A stretch of DNA of 64,000 nt from Clostridia bacterium (lineage in GTDB: Bacteria > Bacillota > Limnochordia > DTU080 > RSA5). The stretch spans positions 62,001 to 126,000 of the forward strand of contig PKEX01000017.1 in NCBI GenBank assembly GCA_002919235.1, in the 5' to 3' direction. The notes under the pieces were generated by a model, which was not told where the DNA came from, searched no databases, and saw only the letters and a program-made list of their open reading frames with translations. Within the stretch, counting starts at the first letter, position 1, and each line of letters opens with the position of its first letter. Positions 8,275 through 16,416 of this stretch are shown here, piece by piece. The position numbers and the translations under genes are program-made.

Positions 8275-8574
8275 TCAACGAGACCGCCTCCCTCTCCCGG
8301 CGCGGCCCGGGGAGGGCAAGGGGACCTTGGGAATGTCCAGCCGCTGGGCGGCGAAGGTGTAAAACAGGCGCAAGCTCTTGGCCAGCCGCCGGCGGTAGTG
8401 TTCCGAGCCCGCGGTGTCGAGAAAGGCTTGGACGTCTTCCGGCCCGCTGGTGCGAAGGAGAAAGCGCAAGAAGCGGCTGGCGTCGCCCAGGTAGTCGTTC
8501 TCGTACTTGATTCCCTGTTCCAGCAGGTACTCGAGATACGCGGTAAGGAAATGAGTCTTGGTCTCTTTGCCCAA
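8275..8574 (-). CDS. isolated SAM-like (integrase core-binding) domain protein
   Basis: A protein of about 99 residues whose core (FLTAYLEYLLEQGIKYENDYL, then RFLRFLLRTSGPEDVQAFLD and RRRLAKSLRLFYTFAAQR) resembles the N-terminal four-helix core-binding domain of XerC/XerD tyrosine recombinases. There is no catalytic domain: the R-H-R-Y region is absent. The TTG at 8574 is chosen because a GGGGAGG site lies about 13 bases upstream; the open frame further upstream (to 8742) is low-complexity Pro/Arg/Ser and overlaps rlmN. It is transcribed toward the adjacent tRNA-Pro. It could be an integrase remnant or a stand-alone domain protein; the family match is by pattern only. Confidence 0.5.
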   Translation of the reverse strand: MGKETKTHFLTAYLEYLLEQGIKYENDYLGDASRFLRFLLRTSGPEDVQAFLDTAGSEHYRRRLAKSLRLFYTFAAQRLDIPKVPLPSPGRAGRGRRSR

Positions 8575-8704
8575 GGTGGGTTGCGCGCCTCCCCTGCCTT
8601 CCGGTGGCCGGCGGGTCCCGGCAGCGGGTAGTTTACCCCGGAGCGGGCGGGGCGGCGGCCTTTGACTGGAGGGAACCACACTGCGAGCGGCGCTTGTGCC
8701 CGCC

Positions 8705-9727
8705 ATGGTCGATTTGAAAGGGCTTGACCGCGAGGAGCTCAAGCGCCTGGTGGAAGAGCTGGGCGAGCCTTCCTACCGGGCCGAGCAGATAATGCGCTGG
8801 ATTTACCGGCACGACGCCTCGTCCGTCGACGCGATGACCAACCTGTCCAAAGGCTTGCGGGAGCGGCTGGCCCGCGTGGCCACCATCGGGCGGCTCGCCG
8901 CCGTCTCCGGGGAACAGTCGGTGGACGGCACCCGCAAGTTCCTGTTCCGCCTGGCGGACGGGGCGGCTGTGGAAGCGGTCCTGATCCCCGACGGAAAGCG
9001 GCGCACGGCTTGTATCTCGTCGCAGGCCGGATGCGGCATCGGCTGTCCCTTCTGCGCCACGGGCCTGGACGGGCTGGTGCGCAATCTGAAGGCCGGGGAG
9101 ATCGTGGAGCAGGTTCTCGCGCTCCAGCGGCTCACGGGCGAGAGGGTGAGCCACGTGGTGTTCATGGGGATGGGGGAGCCCTTCGCCAACTATGGAGAGG
9201 TGCTGAAGGCGGCGGGGCTCTTATCCGACCCGAACGGCGTCGGGATCGGGGCGCGGCGGATCACCATCTCCACCTCGGGCGTGGTGCCCGCCATCCGCCG
9301 GTTCGCCCGGGAAGGGGTCCAGTACGGCCTGGCCATTTCGCTCCACGCCGCTTCCGACCCCGTCCGGGACGTGCTGGTCCCCCTGAACCGCAAGTATCCC
9401 ATTGACCAGCTGCTTGATGCCTGCCGGGAGTACGTCGAGCGGACGAACCGGCGGGTGACGTTCGAATACGTGATGATCCGGGGCGTCAACGACGGCCCCG
9501 AGCAGGCGGCACGCCTGGTGGCGCTCCTTAAGGGAATGCTCTGCCACGTCAACCTCATCCCGCTGAACCCCGTGGCCGGCACCGGCTACCAGCGCTCGAC
9601 GCCGGAAGCGGTCCGCCGCTTCGCCCGGATCGTCCGGGACGGGGGCATTGAGGTGACCGTCCGGCGGGAGCGAGGGGCGGACATCCAGGCCGCCTGCGGC
9701 CAGCTGCGACGAAGCCGGGCGAGGTGA
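8705..9727 (+). CDS. rlmN: dual-specificity RNA methyltransferase RlmN
   Basis: This radical-SAM enzyme methylates A2503 of 23S rRNA and A37 of some tRNAs. The [4Fe-4S]/SAM motif CGIGCPFC is present, along with VFMGMGEPFANY, the RRITISTSGVVP strand and SLHAASDPVRD. The two cysteines used in the ping-pong mechanism are plausible in MLCHVN-like and DIQAACGQL contexts near the C-terminus. The ATG at 8705 is preferred over the GTG at 8696; neither has a strong ribosome site. It opens the prpC-prkC-rsgA-rpe region, its usual firmicute neighbourhood. Confidence 0.95.
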   Translation: MVDLKGLDREELKRLVEELGEPSYRAEQIMRWIYRHDASSVDAMTNLSKGLRERLARVATIGRLAAVSGEQSVDGTRKFLFRLADGAAVEAVLIPDGKRRTACISSQAGCGIGCPFCATGLDGLVRNLKAGEIVEQVLALQRLTGERVSHVVFMGMGEPFANYGEVLKAAGLLSDPNGVGIGARRITISTSGVVPAIRRFAREGVQYGLAISLHAASDPVRDVLVPLNRKYPIDQLLDACREYVERTNRRVTFEYVMIRGVNDGPEQAARLVALLKGMLCHVNLIPLNPVAGTGYQRSTPEAVRRFARIVRDGGIEVTVRRERGADIQAACGQLRRSRAR

Positions 9728-9734
9728 AGAGCGG

Positions 9735-10532
9735 TTGGGCATCTTCGCTTCCTTGGACGCGGCCGTCGACCGGGCGCTGGCCCGGCTGTGCGGGAGGCGC
9801 CGGGAAGGCGCCGTCCAGCCCGCGACGATCGCCCGCGAGGCGGCGAAAGCCATGGAGCTCCAGCGCCAGGTGGGCATTGACGCACTCTACGTCCCCAACC
9901 ACTTCGAGGTGCGGCTCCATCCCTTAGACTTGGCGGCCGTCGAACCCGTCCGCAACACGGCGCGGCGAGACGCAGTCCGCTACCTGCTGCGCACTGCGAA
10001 TCGCCGCGGCTACAGCTTCGCCGGGCCCGTGGAGGTAGAGCTCGTCGGGGATCCGCAGGTCACCCGGGGAACCGTCGCCGTGCAAGCCACATTTCGCGAA
10101 GAGGCTCTCGTCGACGGCGGGGGAGAGACGGCGGCGCTGGAGGCGACGAGGGTGCGGGGCGCAGTTCCCGGCCTGGAGGGAGAGACCCGCCTCTACACGG
10201 CCGTGCGCCAGGCCGAGCCGCGCGGGCGGGAGGCCTGGTTGGAGGTTCAGGAGGAGGACGGCGGGGTCCGCCGTTTTCCCCTGGGCTCCAAGGCCGAGTA
10301 CGCCGTCGGGCGCTCCGAAGAGAACGACTTGCAGCTGGCCGACGGGCGGGTTTCCCGCCGCCACGCCCGCTTGGTCTTCGACGGCGGCGCGTGGTGGGTC
10401 GAAGACCTGCAGACCACCAACGGGACGCTCAAGAACGGCGCTCCGGTCCGCCGCGAGCGCCTCCAGGACGGCGACGAGCTTCGCATGGGCCGGGTGGTCC
10501 TGCGGTACGTGGAGCGCCCGCCGCGGGGTTGA
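9735..10532 (+). CDS. fhaA: FhaA-type protein: DUF3662 domain plus FHA domain
   Basis: The first ~130 residues match the DUF3662/FhaA N-terminal domain (GIFASLDAAVDRALARL, then ALYVPNHFEVRLHP). The C-terminal ~85 residues form an FHA phosphothreonine-binding domain with the key motifs AVGRSEENDLQL, VSRRHARL and TNGTLKNG. In Mycobacterium the homologue binds phosphorylated MviN and controls late peptidoglycan synthesis. It starts with TTG 7 bases after rlmN. It is followed closely by a second FHA gene, a PP2C phosphatase, an FtsW/RodA and a PBP, which supports a role in Ser/Thr-kinase control of wall growth. Confidence 0.85.
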   Translation: MGIFASLDAAVDRALARLCGRRREGAVQPATIAREAAKAMELQRQVGIDALYVPNHFEVRLHPLDLAAVEPVRNTARRDAVRYLLRTANRRGYSFAGPVEVELVGDPQVTRGTVAVQATFREEALVDGGGETAALEATRVRGAVPGLEGETRLYTAVRQAEPRGREAWLEVQEEDGGVRRFPLGSKAEYAVGRSEENDLQLADGRVSRRHARLVFDGGAWWVEDLQTTNGTLKNGAPVRRERLQDGDELRMGRVVLRYVERPPRG

Positions 10533-10537
10533 GCCCG

Positions 10538-11002
10538 ATGACCGCCGTCTTGTCCGCCGGCCGGCTTCTTTTCTTCGCACTCCTCTGCTATTTCCTGTAC
10601 CATCTGTACCGGGCACTCCTCACAGCGGGTTCCCCCGGAAGTGGGGATCCCGGGACCAGGCAGGCCATGGCGGCGGTGAGGCTGGTAGGCGCCGCCAGCG
10701 ATGCGAGCGTTTGGGTGGAGGAGACGCCGAGCGGGGAGAGAAGGCTTGGGCAGGGCGATGCCGTCTCGTTCGCAGACCGGCTGGAAGTGGGCCGGGCGCC
10801 CGGAAACCGCCTGAGGATTTCGGACCCTTACGTGTCGGCTCAGCACTGCGTGATCCAGCGCCGCGGCAACGCGTTTGTCCTCAAGGATTTGTCCACCAAC
10901 GGGACGTCCGTGGACGGCCGTCCAGTCCGGGGCGAGTGCCGGCTCCGCCCGGGAGTCCTCATCGAAGTCGGCAGGGCACGGTTCCGATTTGAAGAGAGGT
11001 GA
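10538..11002 (+). CDS. fhaB: membrane-anchored FHA protein (FhaB-like)
   Basis: A 154-residue protein with an N-terminal membrane helix (LLFFALLCYFLYHLYRALL, about residues 10-28), a linker, and an FHA domain at the C-terminus with EVGRAPGNRLRISDPYVSAQHC and LSTNGTSVDG. FHA domains bind phosphothreonine, here presumably made by the PASTA kinase encoded downstream. The ATG at 10538 lies 5 bases after the fhaA stop. The layout (one TM helix, FHA) matches actinobacterial FhaB/FipA, which is linked to septal growth under stress. Confidence 0.85.
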   Translation: MTAVLSAGRLLFFALLCYFLYHLYRALLTAGSPGSGDPGTRQAMAAVRLVGAASDASVWVEETPSGERRLGQGDAVSFADRLEVGRAPGNRLRISDPYVSAQHCVIQRRGNAFVLKDLSTNGTSVDGRPVRGECRLRPGVLIEVGRARFRFEER

Positions 11003-11007
11003 AGGCG

Positions 11008-11724
11008 ATGCGGGTCGGCGGCGCCAGCGACGCCGGCAGGGTCCGCAAGCAGAACGAAGACGCTTTCTGGTTTGACGAGCGCCTTCTGATCGTCGCGGAC
11101 GGCATGGGCGGCCACGCCGCGGGCGACGTCGCGGCCAACCTCGCCCTGAACGCGGCCCGCGCCGCCATCGCCGCGGAATCGCCCGGGACCGGATCTCGGG
11201 AAGAAGTGGTCCGCCGGGCCATAGCCGCCGCCAACCTCGAAGTGTACCAGAGGGCTTCCGGCGATCCCCGGCTTTACGGAATGGGAACGACCCTGACCTT
11301 GGCGTGGATTGTGGAGGGCCGCGCCGTGGTGGGGCACGTGGGCGACAGCCGGGCGTACCATGCCACCCGGGAGCGGCTGCTGCAGCTGACCGCCGACCAC
11401 TCGGTCGTGGCCGAGCTGGTGCGCAGCGGGGGATTGAGAGAAAGCGAAGCCCAGTTCCATCCCTATCGCAATCTCCTGACGCGGGCCATCGGCACGGCGC
11501 CTCACGTGGAGGCCGACGTGACCAGCGTGGACCTGGGCCCCGGAGAGGCGCTGCTCTTGTGCACCGACGGCCTTACCGCGGTGCTGGACGACGCCGAGAT
11601 CCACCGGACGCTCGTGGAGGAGCGCGATCCGCAGGCGTGCGCCCTCCGGTTGGTGGAGATGGCCAACGCGCGCGGGGGGCCCGACAACATCACCGCGGTC
11701 GTCGCTGTCATGGAGGGGAGGTAA
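11008..11724 (+). CDS. prpC: PP2C-family protein phosphatase (PrpC/PstP/Stp type)
   Basis: A metal-dependent Ser/Thr phosphatase that should reverse PrkC-type phosphorylation. PP2C motifs run in order: SDAGRVRKQNEDAF (metal Asp region), LIVADGMGGHAAGDVAA, GTTLTLAWIVEG, VGHVGDSRAY, LLLCTDGLTAVL and GGPDNITAVV. It is soluble, with 238 residues, lacking the transmembrane and outer domain found in actinobacterial PstP. The ATG at 11008 is chosen because GAGAGGTG precedes it; a GTG at 10999 overlaps the fhaB stop. It is tightly coupled with the FHA genes and the FtsW/RodA gene. Confidence 0.93.
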   Translation: MRVGGASDAGRVRKQNEDAFWFDERLLIVADGMGGHAAGDVAANLALNAARAAIAAESPGTGSREEVVRRAIAAANLEVYQRASGDPRLYGMGTTLTLAWIVEGRAVVGHVGDSRAYHATRERLLQLTADHSVVAELVRSGGLRESEAQFHPYRNLLTRAIGTAPHVEADVTSVDLGPGEALLLCTDGLTAVLDDAEIHRTLVEERDPQACALRLVEMANARGGPDNITAVVAVMEGR

Positions 11725-11726
11725 CA

Positions 11727-12998
11727 TTGCGTCTCCTGTTTCTCGCGATCGCTCTGGGGGACGTCGCCCTCCTCTTGGCCCAAGGCGGTCGCGACGGGAC
11801 GCTGCGCCCGGAACACGCGCTCCTTCCCGCCGTCTACACCGGGACCTATCTGGCCCTCGTCGTTTTCCTCCGCTGGAAAGTGCCCCACGGGCTTTCTGAC
11901 CCTGTCCTGCTTTCCGCCATCATGGCCGTGAGCGGCATCGGCCTTGCGGCGGTGAGCCGGATCGACCCGCTGATGGGGGCGCGGCAGGTTCGGTGGTTCG
12001 TCCTGGGCGTGGCCGGCTTCGCCGCGGCCGCGAGCCTGCCGGTATGGGGGCGGGTGAGACGGTACCGCTACACCCTGGCGGTGGCGGGGCTTCTCCTCCT
12101 CGCGGCTACGGCGGCGTTCGGCGTGGAGGCGGGAGGCGCCCGCTCGTGGCTTCAGATCGGGAGCTTTCGCTTCCAGCCCATCGAGATCGTCAAGATCCTC
12201 CTGGTGCTTTACCTGGCCGCTCATCTCGCCGAAGGCCGCATGTACCTGGCCGCGGGGCGGGAGCCCGGCCGGAGCCTGGGCCGGATTTACCTGGGGCCGA
12301 TGGCCGTGATGGCGCTCCTGTTCGTCCTGGTACTGGTGGCCCAGAGGGACTTGGGCGGGGCGCTGCTCCTCTTCGGTTTGGTCGTCGCCATGCTTTACGC
12401 TGCCACCGGCCGGGTGCGCTACCTCCTGGCAGGCGGCGCCGCCGCACTGGCAGGGGCGGGGCTCGCCGTGAGCTTCTTTGACCACGTGAGGGTGCGGTTT
12501 GCCGTCTGGCTCGACCCGTGGAGCCATCCCCGGGGCTACCAGGTGGTGGAGAGCCTCTTTGCCATGGCCGCGGGCGGCATCTTCGGCACCGGCTTCGGTT
12601 TCGGGATGGCGGACCGCATCCCCGCGGTGGAGACCGATTTCATATACGCCTTGATCACGGAGGAACTGGGATTCGTGGGCGCGGCCGCCCTTCTGTTTCT
12701 CCTTGCGGTGATCTGCCTGCGGTCGCTGGCGCCGGCGGGATCGGAGGCTCTGGACGATGTGGAAAGGCTGGGGACGGCAGGATTTTCCCTGCTCATGGCT
12801 ATGCAGGCGGGGCTGATCGTCGCGGGCGTCACCCGCGCCCTGCCGGTCACCGGGGTGACCTTGCCGCTGGTGAGCTACGGCGGCAGCTCCCTGGTGGCTT
12901 CGTTCCTGCAGCTCGGCTTGGTGTACAACTGCACGCGGGCAGCATACGCCGCGGCTCTGCCCGGGGAGGGTACCGGCGCCGTATGGAGCAGAGCCTGA
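11727..12998 (+). CDS. SEDS-family peptidoglycan polymerase (FtsW/RodA/SpoVE)
   Basis: A polytopic membrane protein of about 423 residues and ten or more hydrophobic segments. SEDS signatures are GARSWLQIGSFRFQPIEIVKI, AQRDLGGALLLF (with the catalytic Asp area downstream), GYQVVESLFAMAAGGIFGTGFG, PAVETDFIYALITEELGFVG and LPLVSYGGSSLVASF. The TTG start at 11727 has GGGGAGG 7 bases upstream. The stop overlaps the start of the PBP gene, so the polymerase and its transpeptidase partner are translationally coupled, as in rodA-pbpA of actinobacteria. RodA or FtsW cannot be told apart from sequence alone. Confidence 0.9.
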   Translation: MRLLFLAIALGDVALLLAQGGRDGTLRPEHALLPAVYTGTYLALVVFLRWKVPHGLSDPVLLSAIMAVSGIGLAAVSRIDPLMGARQVRWFVLGVAGFAAAASLPVWGRVRRYRYTLAVAGLLLLAATAAFGVEAGGARSWLQIGSFRFQPIEIVKILLVLYLAAHLAEGRMYLAAGREPGRSLGRIYLGPMAVMALLFVLVLVAQRDLGGALLLFGLVVAMLYAATGRVRYLLAGGAAALAGAGLAVSFFDHVRVRFAVWLDPWSHPRGYQVVESLFAMAAGGIFGTGFGFGMADRIPAVETDFIYALITEELGFVGAAALLFLLAVICLRSLAPAGSEALDDVERLGTAGFSLLMAMQAGLIVAGVTRALPVTGVTLPLVSYGGSSLVASFLQLGLVYNCTRAAYAAALPGEGTGAVWSRA

Positions 12999-14389
12999 AG
13001 TGGATCCGGCGAGCGGTGGCGGCCCTCTTTGCCGCCCTGACGCTCTGGACGGCGTATTGGAGCGTGGTGGCGGGGCCTTTCCTTTCCGCCCATCCCAGAA
13101 ACCTCCGGCGGGCAAGGCTCGAAGCCGAGGTAGAGCCAGGAGGAATCTACGCGCGAGGGGGAGAAGCGCTGAGCGTGACCGGGCGGATGGAGGACGGTCC
13201 AAAGCGGATCTTCGTGGGCCCGGATTCGCTGGCGCATACCGTCGGCTACAGGCATCCTCGGTTCGGCAAGGCCGGGCTGGAAGCAGCGCTCGACGCCTAC
13301 CTCACGGGCGGGGCGGGCGCGACGGGGCTGCTCCCGTGGTGGCTGATCCCGGGCGGGCGCCGGAGAGGCTGGGACGTGGTGACCACCCTTCACCTGCCGC
13401 TTCAGGAAGAAGCCGCCCGGGCCCTGGGCGGGCGGACGGGGGCGGTGGTGGTGATGGATCCGCGAGACGGCGCCGTCCTCGCGATGGTGAGCGAACCGGG
13501 ATTCGACCCGGACCGGCTGGAGAGTTACCTCGAGGAAGGGAGCGGGGCGGGCGCCCCGCTGTTCAACCGGGCGACCCAGGGCCAGTATCCTCCGGGGTCG
13601 GTCTTCAAGCCGGTGGTGCTGGCCGCGGCGCTGGAGGCGGGGCTCGTCGGCCCGGACACCGTCTTCTGGGATACGGGCTCCGTCCGCGTAGGGGGCCGGA
13701 CCATCCGCAACGCAGGCGGGGCCGCCCTGGGAGCGGTAGGCTTGGACGAAGCGCTGGCCCACTCGTCCAATGCCGTCTTTGCATCGCTGGGGGCCGCCCT
13801 TGGAGCGGGAGAGCTCCACGACTTCGCCGCCCGGCTGGGCATCGGGCGCCGGCCGGGGATTGAGATCGCCGCAGCCCCGGGCAGGCTTCCCGCTGCAGAA
13901 GAGCTCGATGACGAGGCAGCCAGGGCCGAGGTCAGCATCGGGCAGGGCGCTCTCTTGGTCACTCCGCTCCAGATGGCGGTGGTCGCATCCGCCGTGGCCA
14001 ACGGCGGCTACAAGGTGGAGCCCACGCTGGTGCTGGCCGTGCGCCCGCCCGGCCAAAGCGCGCGGCAGCTTGAACGTGCCGCACCGGTGCGGGTGATGTC
14101 GCCGGGTACGGCTCGGGTGGTGAAGGAGGCCATGGTCGCCGCGGTGCTGCGGGGAACCGCCCGGGAGGTCGAGTGGCCCGGCGCGCGGGCGGCCGCGGGC
14201 AAGACCGGGACCGCCGAGAATCCCCACGGCCAGCCCCACGCTTGGTTTATCGGCTTTTACCCGGCGGATGAGCCGGAGATCGCGGTGGCGGTCGTGGTCG
14301 AGAACGGGGGCTTTGGCAGCGTCAGCGCCGTTCCGGTGGCGCGGTCGCTCTTTGCCGCGTGGGACTGGATCCGCGCCAGCGGCCGGTGA
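12983..14389 (+). CDS. class B penicillin-binding protein (PbpA/FtsI-like transpeptidase)
   Basis: A peptidoglycan D,D-transpeptidase. One N-terminal membrane anchor (residues ~8-32) is followed by a short pedestal region starting EPGGIYARGG, then the transpeptidase domain with SxxK in PPGSVFKPV, SSN in AHSSNAVF and KTG in AGKTGTAEN. Length is 468 residues, close to mycobacterial PbpA, and it has no PASTA domains. The ATG at 12983 overlaps the end of the SEDS gene by 16 bases. The SEDS-PBP pair, followed immediately by the PASTA kinase, indicates kinase-controlled wall synthesis in elongation or division. Confidence 0.9.
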   Translation: MEQSLKWIRRAVAALFAALTLWTAYWSVVAGPFLSAHPRNLRRARLEAEVEPGGIYARGGEALSVTGRMEDGPKRIFVGPDSLAHTVGYRHPRFGKAGLEAALDAYLTGGAGATGLLPWWLIPGGRRRGWDVVTTLHLPLQEEAARALGGRTGAVVVMDPRDGAVLAMVSEPGFDPDRLESYLEEGSGAGAPLFNRATQGQYPPGSVFKPVVLAAALEAGLVGPDTVFWDTGSVRVGGRTIRNAGGAALGAVGLDEALAHSSNAVFASLGAALGAGELHDFAARLGIGRRPGIEIAAAPGRLPAAEELDDEAARAEVSIGQGALLVTPLQMAVVASAVANGGYKVEPTLVLAVRPPGQSARQLERAAPVRVMSPGTARVVKEAMVAAVLRGTAREVEWPGARAAAGKTGTAENPHGQPHAWFIGFYPADEPEIAVAVVVENGGFGSVSAVPVARSLFAAWDWIRASGR

Positions 14390-14419
14390 CGCATCTTGCC
14401 GGTAGGAGGCGCCGCGAGC

Positions 14420-16405
14420 GTGAGCGACCCTTCGTGCGGGCTGGTTCTCAATAAGCGATACGAGCTTCTCGAACGGGTCGGAGAAGGCGGGATGGCCGTC
14501 GTCTACCGGGCGCGCGACGGGCTTCTGGGCCGCACCGTGGCCGTAAAAGTCCTGCGGGAGCAGTTCGCCGGCGACTCGGAGTTTGTCGCGCGCTTTCGCC
14601 TCGAAGCCCGCGCGGCGGCGAGCCTCTCTCACCCCAACGTGGTGAACATCTTCGACGTCGGCGAGGACGGCGGCCTGCACTTCATCGTGATGGAGTTCGT
14701 CAAGGGCCGCAATCTTAAAGACGTCATCCGGGCTCAAGGACCGCTCCCCGGCGGAAAGGCGGCTCGCATCGCCCTTCAGATTGCCAAAGCGCTGGATGCG
14801 GCCCACCGCCAGCAGCTGGTGCACCGGGACATCAAACCCCACAACATCCTCATCACGGGCGAGGACGAGGTGAAGGTGACCGACTTCGGCATCGCCCAGG
14901 CCGCCAGCGCCGCCTCACTGACCCAGACGGGTACGGTGATCGGCTCTGTTCATTATTTCTCCCCGGAACAGGCCCGGGGCGATACCGTGGACAGCGCTTC
15001 CGACCTCTACTCGCTGGGCGTCGTCCTCTATGAAATGGTGACCGGACGGCTGCCGTTCAGCGGCGAGAACCCGGTGGCGGTGGCGATCAAGCACCTTTCG
15101 GAGCCGCCGGTCCCTCCTCGCCAGCTCCAGCCGGGCGTCGATCCGCGACTTGAGCGGATCGTCCTTAAGATGCTGGAAAAGAAGAAGGAGGACCGCTACC
15201 TCAGCGCCGAGCAGCTCATCCGCGACCTCCGGGAGGTGGCGGAGACGGCCGGCGCCGGGCTCGAGGGGAAGAGCGCGGGTGACGGGTTTGCGGACCAAGC
15301 GACCCAAGTGATCGCCGCCGTCGACGAAGACGAAAAAACGCTGATCCGCCGCCCTAGGGAGGATGGACCGCCGATGACCAAGAGGCAGAAGAGACCGAAG
15401 GGACGGGGCCGCAAGCTCTTGGTCTTATCGATTCTCTTCATCTCCTTTTTCGCCGGTGTGATCTGGGCCGCGCAGATTCTGCCGGACCTCATTTTCCCCG
15501 AGGTCGTGCGGGTCCCCGACATTGTGGGTCTCGAGCCGGCGGAGGCCAAGAGCCTCCTCGACGCGGTGGGCCTGAGGCTCTCCCCGGAAGTGACGGACGT
15601 GTACAGCCGGGACGTGGCCGCCGGGCGGATCGTGCGCCAAGATCCGGAGGCCAACCACATGGTGCGGATGGGCCGGGAAGTGAAAATCACGGTGAGCCGG
15701 GGTCCCGAATACGTGGTGGTCCCTGACGTGGTGGGGCTTCCCAAGATCGAAGCGCAGCTTCTCATCACCCAGCAGAAACTGGTGATGGGCGAGATCCGGG
15801 AGGAGTACAACCCCAACCTCCCGCCCAATACGGTGATCGCGCAGGACCCTCCCGCACAGGCGCGCCTTGAGGCCGGCAGCGCCGTCGACATCGTCGTGGC
15901 GCGGGGAAGCCAGCCGCAGCAGACGGTGACGACACCCGACGTGCGCGGCCTTCCCCTGGAGGAGGCCCAAGCGCGCCTTGAGGCGGCCGGGCTGGTGCGC
16001 GGTCAGCTCCACCCGGAGCCGCACCCCACCGCACGGGAGGGTGACGTCATCGACCAGAATCCCCGGCCGGGCGAAGTGGTAGAGGTGGGCTACCCGTACT
16101 CCCTGGCGTACGCCGTGGCGCAGTCCGAGGGCCCCGAAGCTGCGGCGCCGGCCGAGGTAGAGGACAAGAACTGGGAGAAGTCGATCTTCATCAACGTTCC
16201 GGAGGGACCGCCGCAGGAAGTGGTGATCCTGGTCACCGACGATTGGGGCACGCGCGTGGTCTACCGCGAGGTGGCCCGGGGAGGGAGCCGGTTCAACCAC
16301 ACGGTGAAGCTCCGGGGTGACACGGCCCGGATCCAGGTCTGGTTCGACGGCGTGCCTCAGATGGACGACGAATTGACGCGGCCGGGCGCTGGAGGAGGTC
16401 GCTGA
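14420..16405 (+). CDS. prkC: PASTA-domain Ser/Thr protein kinase (PrkC/PknB)
   Basis: This membrane receptor kinase senses muropeptides or lipid II and controls wall synthesis and spore germination. The cytoplasmic kinase domain (about residues 10-275) has the Gly loop VGEGGMAVVYRA, catalytic Lys in VAVKVL, HRDIKPHNIL and DFGIAQA. A basic segment and one membrane helix (LVLSILFISFFAGVIWAAQ) lead to three PASTA repeats (VPDIVGLEPAEA, VPDVVGLPKIEA, TPDVRGLPLEEA) and an extra ~95-residue extracellular tail. The GTG at 14420 lies 10 bases after GTAGGAGG. The phosphatase is four genes upstream; rsgA follows directly. Confidence 0.95.
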   Translation: MSDPSCGLVLNKRYELLERVGEGGMAVVYRARDGLLGRTVAVKVLREQFAGDSEFVARFRLEARAAASLSHPNVVNIFDVGEDGGLHFIVMEFVKGRNLKDVIRAQGPLPGGKAARIALQIAKALDAAHRQQLVHRDIKPHNILITGEDEVKVTDFGIAQAASAASLTQTGTVIGSVHYFSPEQARGDTVDSASDLYSLGVVLYEMVTGRLPFSGENPVAVAIKHLSEPPVPPRQLQPGVDPRLERIVLKMLEKKKEDRYLSAEQLIRDLREVAETAGAGLEGKSAGDGFADQATQVIAAVDEDEKTLIRRPREDGPPMTKRQKRPKGRGRKLLVLSILFISFFAGVIWAAQILPDLIFPEVVRVPDIVGLEPAEAKSLLDAVGLRLSPEVTDVYSRDVAAGRIVRQDPEANHMVRMGREVKITVSRGPEYVVVPDVVGLPKIEAQLLITQQKLVMGEIREEYNPNLPPNTVIAQDPPAQARLEAGSAVDIVVARGSQPQQTVTTPDVRGLPLEEAQARLEAAGLVRGQLHPEPHPTAREGDVIDQNPRPGEVVEVGYPYSLAYAVAQSEGPEAAAPAEVEDKNWEKSIFINVPEGPPQEVVILVTDDWGTRVVYREVARGGSRFNHTVKLRGDTARIQVWFDGVPQMDDELTRPGAGGGR

Positions 16406-16416
16406 TCCAGGAGTCT

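Noticed and set aside
8575-8742. N-terminal extension of the integrase-like gene
   Set aside because: The added residues are Ser/Arg/Pro-rich, overlap rlmN and have no ribosome binding site.
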